From NCBI GenBank assembly GCA_902775025.1, contig CACYKP010000014.1:1-38660 (forward strand): 38,660 nucleotides of DNA. Reading direction: 5' to 3'. Shown here in pieces: positions 8,333 through 15,346 of this stretch (position 1 is its first letter; each line of letters starts with the position of its first letter). The translations under genes and the position numbers were made by a program. The notes beneath the pieces were generated by a model. It saw only the letters and a program-made list of their open reading frames with translations. It did not search any database and had not been told where the DNA came from. This stretch comes from an uncultured bacterium. GTDB taxonomy: Bacteria; Cyanobacteriota; Vampirovibrionia; Gastranaerophilales; Gastranaerophilaceae.

Positions 8333-8938
8333 TTAGACCAATTCTTCAAATGTGCTTTTTAAATATGTAGCATCAGAATTTTTATATGTTTCAACTGATT
8401 TTCCGGAGTTTGAAATTATTAACTTTCCGTTGTTATCTTCTTCAAATTTTGTATTAGCTTTTAATTCTTGGGTTACTGCATTTTTATTGCAATAATCCAT
8501 ATATTCATTATAAGAAACTTTTTTATTTTGATTTGTGTCATTTGAGATATTGTATCTATTATTGGTATGATTTGTTTGTGCAGAATTGGGTTCTGCTTGT
8601 TTTAAATTGGGATGGACATTTGGTATTAATTTTGAAATATAGTCTATTGTCTCGTTTTCAGCCTTCATTGTACGATATGAGGCTGCGAGTTTTGACATCT
8701 TAACCATTTCCCTTGTACTTATGCCTTTTGATTTGCAATAATCTTTGTATTCATCAAGAGTAACAGTGCCATCACCGTCAGTATCCATTTCAGACATGTA
8801 CATCGGTTCACCCTTTTTTGCATATTCGGCAGTTTGTGTTGGCACATTACTGCCTTTACCGGCTTGAACTCCTTTTGTTTCACTTATTAATAAAGATTGA
8901 ATATCAAGTGAATTATTTGAAATGGTGCTTACATCCAT
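8333..8938 (-). CDS. EF-hand calcium-binding-type protein
   Basis: 201 aa. One canonical EF-hand loop, DTDGDGTVTLDE (52-63), has Asp at positions 1, 3 and 5 and Glu at 12. A second, degenerate loop, DTNQNKKVSYNE, lies about 85 residues later. Each loop is followed by the same helix pattern (EYKDYCK and EYMDYCN), so they are diverged duplicates that share a Cys. The rest is Ser/Asn/Lys-rich. There is no signal peptide or membrane span. GGGAG lies 7 nt before the ATG. Role unknown; calcium sensing or a dockerin-like structural use are both possible. Confidence 0.75.
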   Translation of the reverse strand: MDVSTISNNSLDIQSLLISETKGVQAGKGSNVPTQTAEYAKKGEPMYMSEMDTDGDGTVTLDEYKDYCKSKGISTREMVKMSKLAASYRTMKAENETIDYISKLIPNVHPNLKQAEPNSAQTNHTNNRYNISNDTNQNKKVSYNEYMDYCNKNAVTQELKANTKFEEDNNGKLIISNSGKSVETYKNSDATYLKSTFEELV

Positions 8939-8973
8939 AACACATCTCCCAAGGGCATAAGTTGTATATACTA

Positions 8974-9001
8974 AGTATAACTCTTTTTTTATTTTCTACA
9001 A
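8974..9001 (-). promoter_or_regulatory. Candidate promoter of the EF-hand gene
   Basis: Read on the minus strand: TTGTAG (9001-8996), 16 bp, TATACT (8979-8974), about 35 bp before the ATG at 8938. Confidence 0.4.
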
Positions 9002-9036
9002 CCCTTTTTGTTAACTAATATTACAATATAAAAAAT

Positions 9037-9061
9037 CGGTTTGGACAATTTGTCCAAACCG
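9037..9061 (-). terminator. Orphan rho-independent terminator (duplicate of the ppdK terminator)
   Basis: The 12-bp stem CGGTTTGGACAA/TTGTCCAAACCG is followed on the minus strand by ATTTTTTAT. Both arms have changed together relative to the copy at 10294-10323, keeping the pairing, so the structure rather than the sequence seems conserved. Confidence 0.7.
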
Positions 9062-9213
9062 CCTGATTTTCTTTATCAATCTAAAACTTTTTCATCTATC
9101 TTCTAGTCCCGCTTTGAGGCAGACAAACAAGCCTTGTAATTATCTTGTAGAGCCGTTCAAGCAGCCGACCATATATGAAAAGTTTTTTCGCCCAAAAAAG
9201 GAAGAACCCTTCC

Positions 9214-9303
9214 TTACGCATTTACCAATGTCTTACGTGGGCAAGCGATTGCAGCTTGAGCAGCTGCAAGTTTAGCTTACGGAATACGGAATGGTGAGCA
9301 AGA
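9214..9303 (-). pseudogene. C-terminal remnant of ppdK with an in-frame stop
   Basis: Thirty codons on the minus strand match the last 29 residues and stop of ppdK (SCSPFRIP...CPRKTLVNA). The ninth codon is TAA at 9279-9277 where the intact gene has CAA (Gln). Everything upstream of the Ser codon is missing. It is a non-functional fragment left by whatever event duplicated the 3' end. Confidence 0.88.
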
Positions 9304-9305
9304 GA

Positions 9306-9334
9306 TTGACAATGTTATCATATAGTGATAATAT
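9306..9334 (+). promoter_or_regulatory. higBA promoter with a HigA-type operator
   Basis: TTGACA (9306-9311), 17 bp, TAATAT (9329-9334), then 6 bp to the higB ATG. A perfect inverted repeat TTATCA-N5-TGATAA (9315-9331) covers the spacer and -10 region, and two further TGATAAT-like half sites follow. This is where an antitoxin repressor would be expected to bind; binding is inferred. Confidence 0.65.
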
Positions 9335-9340
9335 GATAAT

Positions 9341-9622
9341 ATGATTAAATCTTTTAAAGATAAAGAAACGGCAAATATTTTTGATGGCAAACATTCAAAA
9401 AAATATTCCGCTATTGAAAATATAGCAAAGAGAAAACTTGATATGATACACTTTGCTTTTGCGGAACAAGATTTAATTGTACCACCTGCTAACAGATTTG
9501 AACATTTGAAAGGTGATTTAAAAGGGTATTGTTCAATAAGAATTAATGACCAATACCGAATAATATTCAAATTTAAAGACGGACAAGCAACAGAAGTACA
9601 AATAACTGACTATCACAAGTAA
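9341..9622 (+). CDS. higB: HigB-type toxin (RelE/ParE superfamily mRNA interferase)
   Basis: 93 aa, the normal size for HigB-1 toxins, which cleave mRNA at the ribosome. Family landmarks are present: N-terminal IKSFKDKET, mid-segment ENIAKRKLDMIHFA, then PPANRFEHLKGDLKGYCSIRINDQYRIIF and the C-terminal VQITDYHK. The toxin gene precedes the antitoxin, the usual hig order, and the two are 10 bp apart. No Shine-Dalgarno exists; the promoter -10 ends 6 nt before the ATG, suggesting a leaderless message. Regulation is probably by HigA at the operator just upstream. The module sits between the two copies of the ppdK 3' end. Confidence 0.92.
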   Translation: MIKSFKDKETANIFDGKHSKKYSAIENIAKRKLDMIHFAFAEQDLIVPPANRFEHLKGDLKGYCSIRINDQYRIIFKFKDGQATEVQITDYHK

Positions 9623-9632
9623 GGAGAATAAA

Positions 9633-9917
9633 ATGAACAGACCATATACACATCCCGGTGAAATATTATTAGAAGAATTTGTAAAACCGTACGGACTTAC
9701 ACAAAAACAATTATGTGAAAAATTAAACGTAGGTATAAAAACAATAAGCGAAATATACAACAAAAAACGTGGTATAAGCCCTGTTATGGCTCTTAAACTT
9801 GCAAATCTTTTCGGCACTACACCTGAATTTTGGTTAAATGCACAATGCTATTATGACTTGCATGTAGCTTATGAAAAAGAAAAAGAAAATATAGACAAGA
9901 TTCAAAAAATTGCTTAG
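9633..9917 (+). CDS. higA: HigA-type antitoxin (XRE-family DNA-binding protein)
   Basis: 94 aa. It opens NRPYTHPGEILLEEFVKPYGLTQ, continues with a helix-turn-helix (about 22-60: QKQLCEKLNVGIKTISEIYNKKR) and closes with the family tail ALKLANLFGTTPEFWLNAQCYYDL. It should neutralise HigB and repress the operon. AAGGAG lies 7 nt before the ATG, a strong ribosome site compared with the toxin's absent one, which would favour antitoxin excess. It is the last recognisable gene of the inserted segment. Confidence 0.93.
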   Translation: MNRPYTHPGEILLEEFVKPYGLTQKQLCEKLNVGIKTISEIYNKKRGISPVMALKLANLFGTTPEFWLNAQCYYDLHVAYEKEKENIDKIQKIA

Positions 9918-9995
9918 CAGTTGGGGGTAAATTTTTGGAGTACAAAGATAATGTTGAACTGTTTTTGTTAGTTTAAAACCTGACTGTGATAATCA

Positions 9996-10111
9996 GTCAT
10001 TCAGGGGTAAATATAGAACACATTTATCGCGTATTGGTACGTTAATCCGTCATTCAGGGGTAAATACAGAAGACATTTATCGCGTATTGGTACGTTAATC
10101 CGTCATTCAGA
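9996..10111. repeat. 53-bp tandem repeat, about 2.2 copies
   Basis: Units begin GTCATTCAGG at 9996 and 10049, and a third begins at 10102 and breaks off after about 10 bases. The two full units differ at only two positions. Each contains TTTATCGCGTATTGGTACG, which itself holds CGCG and GTAC palindromes. Units abut with no spacers, so this is not a CRISPR array. Confidence 0.9.
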
Positions 10112-10171
10112 GCCACTACATCAATTTGGGTGGCGATGAATCGCCATAACTTATGTCAACATACAGTTTTT

Positions 10172-10192
10172 GTCAGGTAAAACCAGACCTAC
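10172..10192. repeat. Dispersed palindromic repeat copy
   Basis: GTCAGGTaaaaCCaGACCTAC: imperfect hairpin ending in the CTAC tail seen in the other copies (10231, 13172, 23003, 38591; inverted at 17780). Confidence 0.55.
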
Positions 10193-10230
10193 ATAACTTT
10201 ACCAAGCCGACAATTGTATTAAAAGTTTTT

Positions 10231-10254
10231 GTTGGGTTAGTAAACCCAACCTAC
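10231..10254. repeat. Dispersed palindromic repeat copy
   Basis: GTTGGGTT-AGTA-AACCCAAC forms a perfect 8-bp stem and is followed by CTAC. Same family as 13172-13194 and 23003-23026. Confidence 0.7.
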
Positions 10255-10289
10255 TTTGAAAAATTAAAAATGTTTAACAAACAAACATA

Positions 10290-10572
10290 AAAAGGCGGTT
10301 TTGGGAATTGTCCCAAAACCGCCTGATTTCTTTATTAATCTAAAACCTTTTCATCTATCTTCTAGTCCCGCTTTGAGGCGAACAAACAAGCCTTGTAATT
10401 ATCTTGTAGAGCCGTTCAAGCAGCCGACCATATATGAAAAGTTTTTTCGCTTCCTTTTTTCCCAAAAAGGAAGAACCCTTCCTTACGCATTTACCAATGT
10501 CTTACGTGGGCAAGCGATTGCTGCTTGAGCGGCTGCAAGTTTAGCTTGCGGAATACGGAATGGTGAGCAAGA
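10290..10572 (-). repeat. Proximal copy of the duplicated ppdK 3' region
   Basis: Includes the working ppdK terminator, a 3' untranslated stretch of about 160 bp (10324-10482) and the last 29 codons of ppdK. It is the partner of 9034-9303. Compared with that copy it carries an extra 11 bp (around 10451-10461) that completes an inverted repeat, TTCCTTTTT...AAAAAGGAA. Confidence 0.9.
10294..10323 (-). terminator. Rho-independent terminator of ppdK
   Basis: Minus-strand 12-bp stem GGCGGTTTTGGG/CCCAAAACCGCC with a 6-nt loop, followed by TTTTTATG. Confidence 0.88.
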
Positions 10573-13149
10573 AACGTAGTTAAGTCCGATTTTGTGAGCG
10601 TACTTAACTGAATCAGGATCTCCGCCGTGTTCACCGCAGATACCGCCAACAAGTGAGCTGTTTACTGCTTTACCTTCGTTAATTGACATTTCGATTAATC
10701 TTCCTACACCTTTTTGGTCTAGTGTAATGAATGGGTTAGAAGGAAGAATCTTTTGTTCAACGTAGTTCTTTAAGAACTTACCTTCTGCGTCATCACGAGA
10801 GTAACCGAATGTCATTTGGGTAAGGTCGTTTGTACCATAAGAGAAGAATTCAGCTTCTGTAGCAACTTCATCTGCAGTTAATGCTGCACGAGGAATTTCA
10901 ATCATAGTACCGAATTTGTAATCAACTCTTATGCCTTTTTCGTTCATAACTTGTTCAGCAACTGCAACTAATGTAGCTTTAGCAGTCTTAAGTTCGTTGA
11001 TGTGACCGATAAGAGGAATCATAATCCAAGGTTGGATTTTAGCACCTTCTTTAGCTAAATCACAGCATGCTTCAAAGATTGCTCTAACTTGCATTTCGTT
11101 GATTTCAGGATAAGTTAAACCTAAACGGCAGCCTCTTAAGCCCATCATCGGGTTAGATTCTGACAAGTTTTCAACGATTTCCAACATTTTTTCGTCTTCG
11201 CTGTAGTCTTGATTCAAAGCACGTTTTGTAGCAACTTTTTCAATCAATTCTATCTTAGAAGGCAAGAATTCATGCAATGGCGGGTCTAACAAACGAACTG
11301 TTAAAGGTTTGTCTCCTAGAGCCTTAAACATTGAGTAGAAATCTGCATATTGCATCGGAAGAAGATGAGAAAGAGCTTCTTTTCTTGCTTCGGTAGTTGA
11401 TGCAATAATCATCTTTTGTACCCAAGGAAGTCTATCCGGATCCATAAACATGTGTTCTGTACGGCAAAGACCGACACCTTCAGCGCCAAACTTCTTAGCG
11501 TTTTCAATATCTTTAGGAGTATCAGCGTTAGCTTCAACGTGAAGTTCTTTGATTTCATCAACCCATGAGAAGAATGTTTCAAAATCTTCATCAAGTCCTG
11601 CTTGAACAAGCTCAATAGCACCTTCCATAACTTCACCGGTACCACCATCTAACGATATAATATCATCTTTGTGGAATACAGTTCCGTCTGAACAAGTGAT
11701 TGTTTCTTTTGCAAGGTCAATGATTAAATCTTCGCAACCGCTTACACATGGTTTACCCATACCTTTCGCAACAACTGCTGCGTGAGAAGTAGCACCGCCT
11801 CTAAGTGTTAAAACACCTTGAGAAACAGCCATACCGTGAATATCATCAGGACAAGTTTCTATACGAACTAAGATAACTTTTTCTCCTGCTTCACCACGAC
11901 GAGCAGCTTCTTCTGTATCAAATACAATCTTACCTACTGCAGCACCCGGAGATGCGTTAACACCTTTAGAAACTTTATGTGAGTGTTTAACTTTATCAGG
12001 GTTGAAGCATGGTAACAATACTTGGTAAACTGAATATGGATCAACTTGGTTGATAGCTTCTTCTTTTGTAATGATACCTTCATTGTACATATCAACGGCA
12101 ATCTTGATAGCAGCTTTAGCTGTTCTCTTACCGTTACGAGTTTGAAGAATCCACAATTTACCTCTTTCAACGGTAAACTCCATATCCTGAACGTCATGGT
12201 AGCCTTTTTCTAATTGTTTAGCGATTTCTACATATTGTTTGTAGATATCAGGCATGTCTGTTTCAAGTTCAGCAATTTGTTTAGGAGTTCTGATACCTGC
12301 AACAACGTCTTCACCTTGAGCGTTAACAAGGTATTCGCCGTAGAATTTATTTTCACCTGTAGCAGGGTTACGAGTGAATGAAACACCTGTAGCACAATCG
12401 TTACCCATGTTACCGAATACCATTGTTTGTACGTTAACAGCAGTACCGAAATTGTGGTCGATTTTGTTCATGTTTCTGTAAGCAACTGCTCTAGGAATAT
12501 TCCAAGAACGGAATACAGCTTCAATAGCTTCTTGAAGTTGTACATAAGGATCCTGCGGGAATTCTTTTCCTGTAACTTCTTTGATTTTTGCTTTGTAAAT
12601 AGGAATCAAAGACTTCCAGCCTTCAGCTGAGATTTCTGTATCAGAAGTTACACCTTCACGAGCTTTAACTTTTTCAACTTCTGATTCAAAGTAAAGTTGT
12701 CTGTCCATTTCCCAAGCAACAGAACCGAACATTGTTAAAAATCTTCTATATGAATCATAGCAGAAGCGCGGGTTGTTGGTTAATTTAACCATAGCCTCCA
12801 CTGTTTCATCATTCAAACCTAAGTTTAATATAGTTTCCATCATACCGGGCATAGAAACTCTTGCACCAGAACGAACAGAAACAAGCAGCGGATTAGATAA
12901 ATCACCGAATTTTTTTCCTGCTTGTTCTTCAACAGTTTTAAGAGCGAATTTAACTTCGTCCATTAAACCTGCAGGCATTTTGTTGCCGTGGTTGATGTAA
13001 TCCATACAAGTTTCAGTTGTGATGGTAAGTCCCGGAGGAACAGGAAGACCAAGATTAGTCATTTCTGCAAGGTTAGCACCTTTACCGCCGAGGAGCGCAC
13101 GCATATCTGCGTTACCTTCTTTGAATAGCCATACTCTTTTTTCAGCCAT
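10483..13149 (-). CDS. ppdK: Pyruvate, phosphate dikinase
   Basis: 888 aa, full length for bacterial PPDK (about 875). It interconverts pyruvate + ATP + Pi and PEP + AMP + PPi, a key glycolytic/gluconeogenic step in anaerobes. The N-terminal ATP-grasp domain starts with LLGGKGANLAEM (about 19-30). The swivelling phosphohistidine domain has GGATSHAAVVAKGMG with catalytic His456 and the adjacent Thr454 used for regulation in homologues. The C-terminal PEP/pyruvate barrel has FGTNDLTQM-type residues (SYGTNDLTQMT) and the catalytic Cys838 in GGICGEHGG. AAGGAG precedes the ATG. The last 29 codons are duplicated 1.2 kb away; the near copy may have been supplied by the inserted segment. Confidence 0.97.
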   Translation of the reverse strand: MAEKRVWLFKEGNADMRALLGGKGANLAEMTNLGLPVPPGLTITTETCMDYINHGNKMPAGLMDEVKFALKTVEEQAGKKFGDLSNPLLVSVRSGARVSMPGMMETILNLGLNDETVEAMVKLTNNPRFCYDSYRRFLTMFGSVAWEMDRQLYFESEVEKVKAREGVTSDTEISAEGWKSLIPIYKAKIKEVTGKEFPQDPYVQLQEAIEAVFRSWNIPRAVAYRNMNKIDHNFGTAVNVQTMVFGNMGNDCATGVSFTRNPATGENKFYGEYLVNAQGEDVVAGIRTPKQIAELETDMPDIYKQYVEIAKQLEKGYHDVQDMEFTVERGKLWILQTRNGKRTAKAAIKIAVDMYNEGIITKEEAINQVDPYSVYQVLLPCFNPDKVKHSHKVSKGVNASPGAAVGKIVFDTEEAARRGEAGEKVILVRIETCPDDIHGMAVSQGVLTLRGGATSHAAVVAKGMGKPCVSGCEDLIIDLAKETITCSDGTVFHKDDIISLDGGTGEVMEGAIELVQAGLDEDFETFFSWVDEIKELHVEANADTPKDIENAKKFGAEGVGLCRTEHMFMDPDRLPWVQKMIIASTTEARKEALSHLLPMQYADFYSMFKALGDKPLTVRLLDPPLHEFLPSKIELIEKVATKRALNQDYSEDEKMLEIVENLSESNPMMGLRGCRLGLTYPEINEMQVRAIFEACCDLAKEGAKIQPWIMIPLIGHINELKTAKATLVAVAEQVMNEKGIRVDYKFGTMIEIPRAALTADEVATEAEFFSYGTNDLTQMTFGYSRDDAEGKFLKNYVEQKILPSNPFITLDQKGVGRLIEMSINEGKAVNSSLVGGICGEHGGDPDSVKYAHKIGLNYVSCSPFRIPQAKLAAAQAAIACPRKTLVNA

Positions 13150-13171
13150 TGTTTTCTCCTTCTTTTATTTT

Positions 13172-13194
13172 GTTGGGGTGAAACCCCAACCTAC
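13172..13194. repeat. Dispersed palindromic repeat copy
   Basis: GTTGGGGT-GAA-ACCCCAAC, a perfect 8-bp stem, plus CTAC. On the ppdK transcript it falls in the leader, about 20 nt before the start codon. Confidence 0.7.
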
Positions 13195-13277
13195 ATTAAT
13201 TTTACTTTCTTCGGGATTGCCCCCCTAACTCCTACCCTCTGTTGTCAGATGAGGTGGAATGTTTTTGATTTGTGCAG

Positions 13278-13295
13278 GGTGCAATTTTTTGCACC
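13278..13295. repeat. GGTGCAA...TTGCACC inverted repeat
   Basis: Perfect 7-bp stem with a TTTT loop. Relatives occur at 15347-15365 and 17690-17708, all between genes. Confidence 0.6.
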
Positions 13296-13381
13296 AATTA
13301 CAATAAAAAGCATAACATGAACATTTTTACATGTAAAATGCCAAAACTATTTGATTACTTATATTTACCGTGTTTATTAAC

Positions 13382-13394
13382 TTTTGTTACAAAA
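13382..13394. promoter_or_regulatory. TTTTGTTACAAAA palindrome (possible regulator site)
   Basis: Near-perfect dyad. Similar TTTTGTAACA strings occur at 6588-6597, 13938-13947 and 23866-23875, each between 60 and 120 bp from a start codon of an uncharacterised gene. A shared transcription factor is a guess. Confidence 0.3.
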
Positions 13395-13472
13395 ATAATA
13401 TATTTAGTTAATTTGTAAGGTGTACATGTGCTATGCAGATACAATTAGCATAAAATAATGAAAATATTATGT

Positions 13473-13865
13473 TTATTTTTTAAGAACAGACAAACCTTTT
13501 TCCATAATATATCTTTCAACTAGTCGTTGTTTTGTAATAGGCAGCTTGTTCAATGTATAATTCATAAATTCTTTGGCAGTAAAAGGTAATGCAGCCATAA
13601 CTGACACAATTATACTATCGATATAAGGCCATGGATTAGGAACAAGCCCTTTACCGGGTAAATCTTCTTTATATCTGCTATTTTCATTTTTTACTTTTTC
13701 TATTTGTTCTTTTGTTTCATCTGCAAATGGGTAATATTCATATATTGTTTCTGAAATATTATATTCAGACTCGGTACGATCATTGTTAATCGTTTTTCCC
13801 CAAAGACCTTTGAAACCGGTATTTGTGATTTGTTGCTTAGCTATGTTGATTGGTAAAATTTTCAT
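13473..13865 (-). CDS. Small protein with N-terminal F-K-G tag
   Basis: 130 aa, function unknown. The start is ATG 13865: AAAAGGAG lies 7 nt upstream, whereas an in-frame GTG at 13871 would be too close to it. The N-terminus MKILPINIAKQQ...GFKGLWGK parallels that of the protein at 2153, and the sequence from the ribosome site through the start codon is identical apart from one base. The body is charged (ETIYEYYPFADETKEQIEKVKNE) with a possible amphipathic/hydrophobic segment near 80-95 (YIDSIIVSVMAALPF) and ends in a basic helix. No signal peptide. Confidence 0.75.
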   Translation of the reverse strand: MKILPINIAKQQITNTGFKGLWGKTINNDRTESEYNISETIYEYYPFADETKEQIEKVKNENSRYKEDLPGKGLVPNPWPYIDSIIVSVMAALPFTAKEFMNYTLNKLPITKQRLVERYIMEKGLSVLKK

Positions 13866-13885
13866 ACACACACTCCTTTTAGTTA

Positions 13886-13914
13886 ATAATATCCCTTAAC
13901 ATCCTAAAACACAA
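13886..13914 (-). promoter_or_regulatory. Candidate promoter for the gene ending at 13473
   Basis: Minus strand: TTGTGT (13914-13909), 17 bp, TATTAT (13891-13886), with the AAAAGGAG ribosome site 10 nt downstream. Confidence 0.45.
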
Positions 13915-14041
13915 CAAAAAATTAATAAAATTTAACTTTTTGTAACAAAGATATTAATAATTAGTCAATTTCCACTATTCACATGTTTTATATAGGCATA
14001 ATTCATTAGAAGTGTAGTGCAAGTTGAAAGGAGCAATATAA

Positions 14042-14506
14042 ATGGCAACGATTCCTCTGATAGGTTACAATGAGCTTTTAGCTCAAGCAAAAGGTTTATT
14101 TTCTGCTGCCGCACAAGGCAATGTAGAAGGAGTCAATAACAGTTATGACAAATTTTTTGAAAGTGCAAAAATGATGAATCCAAGCGTTGCAAGAATGAGC
14201 CTTCAGCAAGCACAAAATGATGTATTTACGCATTTAGTTGAAGATTATGCGGAAGAAAGAATTGGTGCTGCAAATCTACAAGCAGCCAAAAAAAATATTT
14301 TCTCTACTGCATTTCATCTTAATAGAACTTTTGGATTGGTAGAATTAGATAAAAAAGTTAGAGAGATGTATCCAAAAACAGGTTCAAAACGACTTGCAAT
14401 AATATCTTGCCTTGCTGACAGTGAAGAATTCGGTTTGGCAGAATGCAAAAATGCTAAAAAAATGAAAAAATTCCAATATATGATGAGAAAGTTGTTAAAA
14501 CGCTAA
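14042..14506 (+). CDS. Uncharacterised helical protein
   Basis: 154 aa; I do not recognise it. It appears wholly alpha-helical: Ala/Gln-rich amphipathic stretches (LLAQAKGLFSAAAQGN, SLQQAQNDVFTHLVEDYAEE) and a strongly basic C-terminus (KNAKKMKKFQYMMRKLLKR). No signal peptide, metal motif or transmembrane span. GAAAGGAG precedes the ATG by 8 nt. The next gene starts 19 bp after its stop in the same direction, so they are probably one operon with the CheR-like methyltransferase. A partner, substrate or nucleic-acid-binding role is possible but unsupported. Confidence 0.75.
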   Translation: MATIPLIGYNELLAQAKGLFSAAAQGNVEGVNNSYDKFFESAKMMNPSVARMSLQQAQNDVFTHLVEDYAEERIGAANLQAAKKNIFSTAFHLNRTFGLVELDKKVREMYPKTGSKRLAIISCLADSEEFGLAECKNAKKMKKFQYMMRKLLKR

Positions 14507-14525
14507 TTTGGAGTACAGGAGCTTT

Positions 14526-15296
14526 ATGTTAAATATATCAGATAACTATAATGTTGCAAATTTTTATCATAAAGGGACAATACAGCCGTCATTTCGTTCT
14601 AATATCCAAAAATCATACGATATATTTACAAGAGCTACAGTTACTAAAAATGCAACTTGTTTTTTCAGAGGTGATATAAATTGGAAGCAGTTTTGCAAAT
14701 TGATTTTAAAAACTTTTAAAAATTCAGAAAAAGCAAATATTGTTTGTGTACCTTGTTCAGACGGCTCCGAACCTGTTTCATTATTGCTTAAACTTATGCA
14801 ATTCAAAGAGTATAGAAATAAGCCTGAAAAATTTAAACAAATAAAAGCGTATGATATAGATGAAAAACAATTAGAAATAGCAAAATCTAATAAAATTCCG
14901 TTATTAAACGATTTGTCAGAGCTTGTTATGGACAATATATCTTTATTTTTTAATGCAAGAAAAGGAGCTGGCAAAAATTATTTTATAAAAGATAATTGCT
15001 TAGAACTTGCAGACCATTTAAAAGACAAAATAAAATATGAAAAAGGGGAAATATCCGAGGTTGTTACAAATCTACCGAAAGATGAAAAAGTAGTTCTGTT
15101 GGCAAGAAATGTTTTTCCGTATTTAGATGACTTCTTCTGTTTCCCAAGAGTAATGAATGCTCTGTCAAAACTTAAAAGCGGAAGTGTTTTAGCAATAGGT
15201 GATTATGACACGGCAAAAATTCCCCAATTCGAAAAAATGATTGAAGCAAAGGGATATAAAAAAACAAAAACTAAAAATTGTTTTATTAAACTATAG
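14526..15296 (+). CDS. CheR-like SAM-dependent methyltransferase
   Basis: 256 aa from ATG 14526, with CAGGAG five bases upstream; a TTG at 14508 is in frame but less likely. Landmarks follow the order of CheR catalytic domains: TKNATCFFRGDINWKQF (CheR: T-x-FFRd), motif I VCVPCSDGSEPVSLLLKL (73-90; CheR: C-s-t-GeEpYSla), KAYDIDEKQLEIAK (107-120; acidic ribose-binding Asp), and VVLLARNVFPYLDD (CheR: f-CRNVliYf). The N-terminal ~30 residues instead resemble the F-x-G tag proteins. No chemotaxis gene is nearby, so a glutamate-methylating role on receptors is doubtful. The fold call is good; the substrate is unknown. Confidence 0.7.
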   Translation: MLNISDNYNVANFYHKGTIQPSFRSNIQKSYDIFTRATVTKNATCFFRGDINWKQFCKLILKTFKNSEKANIVCVPCSDGSEPVSLLLKLMQFKEYRNKPEKFKQIKAYDIDEKQLEIAKSNKIPLLNDLSELVMDNISLFFNARKGAGKNYFIKDNCLELADHLKDKIKYEKGEISEVVTNLPKDEKVVLLARNVFPYLDDFFCFPRVMNALSKLKSGSVLAIGDYDTAKIPQFEKMIEAKGYKKTKTKNCFIKL

Positions 15297-15346
15297 CTAA
15301 ATTTTTTAGATTTGATTTCCCTTCACTCACACACAGCAGTAATGTT

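Larger units (their letters stand above)
9034..9303 (-). repeat. Distal copy of the duplicated ppdK 3' region
   Basis: This segment is a direct repeat of 10290-10572: ppdK terminator hairpin, 3' untranslated stretch and last 29 codons plus stop. Outside the hairpin the two copies differ by only about eight small changes and one 11-bp indel. The similarity stops abruptly after GAGCAAGA at 9303, three bases before the -35 box of higB. The two copies bracket the higBA module. Confidence 0.9.
9918..10289. other. Gene-free stretch with repeats downstream of higA
   Basis: No credible gene. In order it holds a short hairpin (TGACTG 9981-9986 / CAGTCA 9994-9999), a 53-bp tandem repeat (9996-10111), a small perfect inverted repeat (TGGCGAT-GA-ATCGCCA, 10131-10146) and two palindromic repeats of the dispersed family (10172-10192, 10231-10254). 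Nothing here resembles an integrase or transposase end. Confidence 0.7.
13150..13472. other. Intergenic region upstream of ppdK
   Basis: No gene seen. It contains a palindromic repeat right behind the ppdK ribosome site (13172-13194), a pyrimidine stretch (13217-13240) recalling the complement of the purine-rich stretch at 35765-35792, a GGTGCAA/TTGCACC hairpin (13278-13295), and TTTTGTTACAAAA (13382-13394). The ppdK promoter must lie here on the minus strand, but I could not single out a convincing -35/-10 pair. Confidence 0.6.

Noticed and set aside
9277-9570. Minus-strand open frame ending in SCSPFRIP
   Set aside because: It runs antisense through higB into the decayed ppdK fragment and ends at that fragment's premature stop; no ribosome site and no family resemblance.
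9954-9976. Tiny frame after higA (EYKDNVELF) as a truncated gene
   Set aside because: Fewer than 15 codons with no recognisable family; not enough to call a gene or remnant.
9996-10111. Tandem repeats considered as a CRISPR array
   Set aside because: The 53-bp units abut without spacers, there are only about two, and no cas gene is present.
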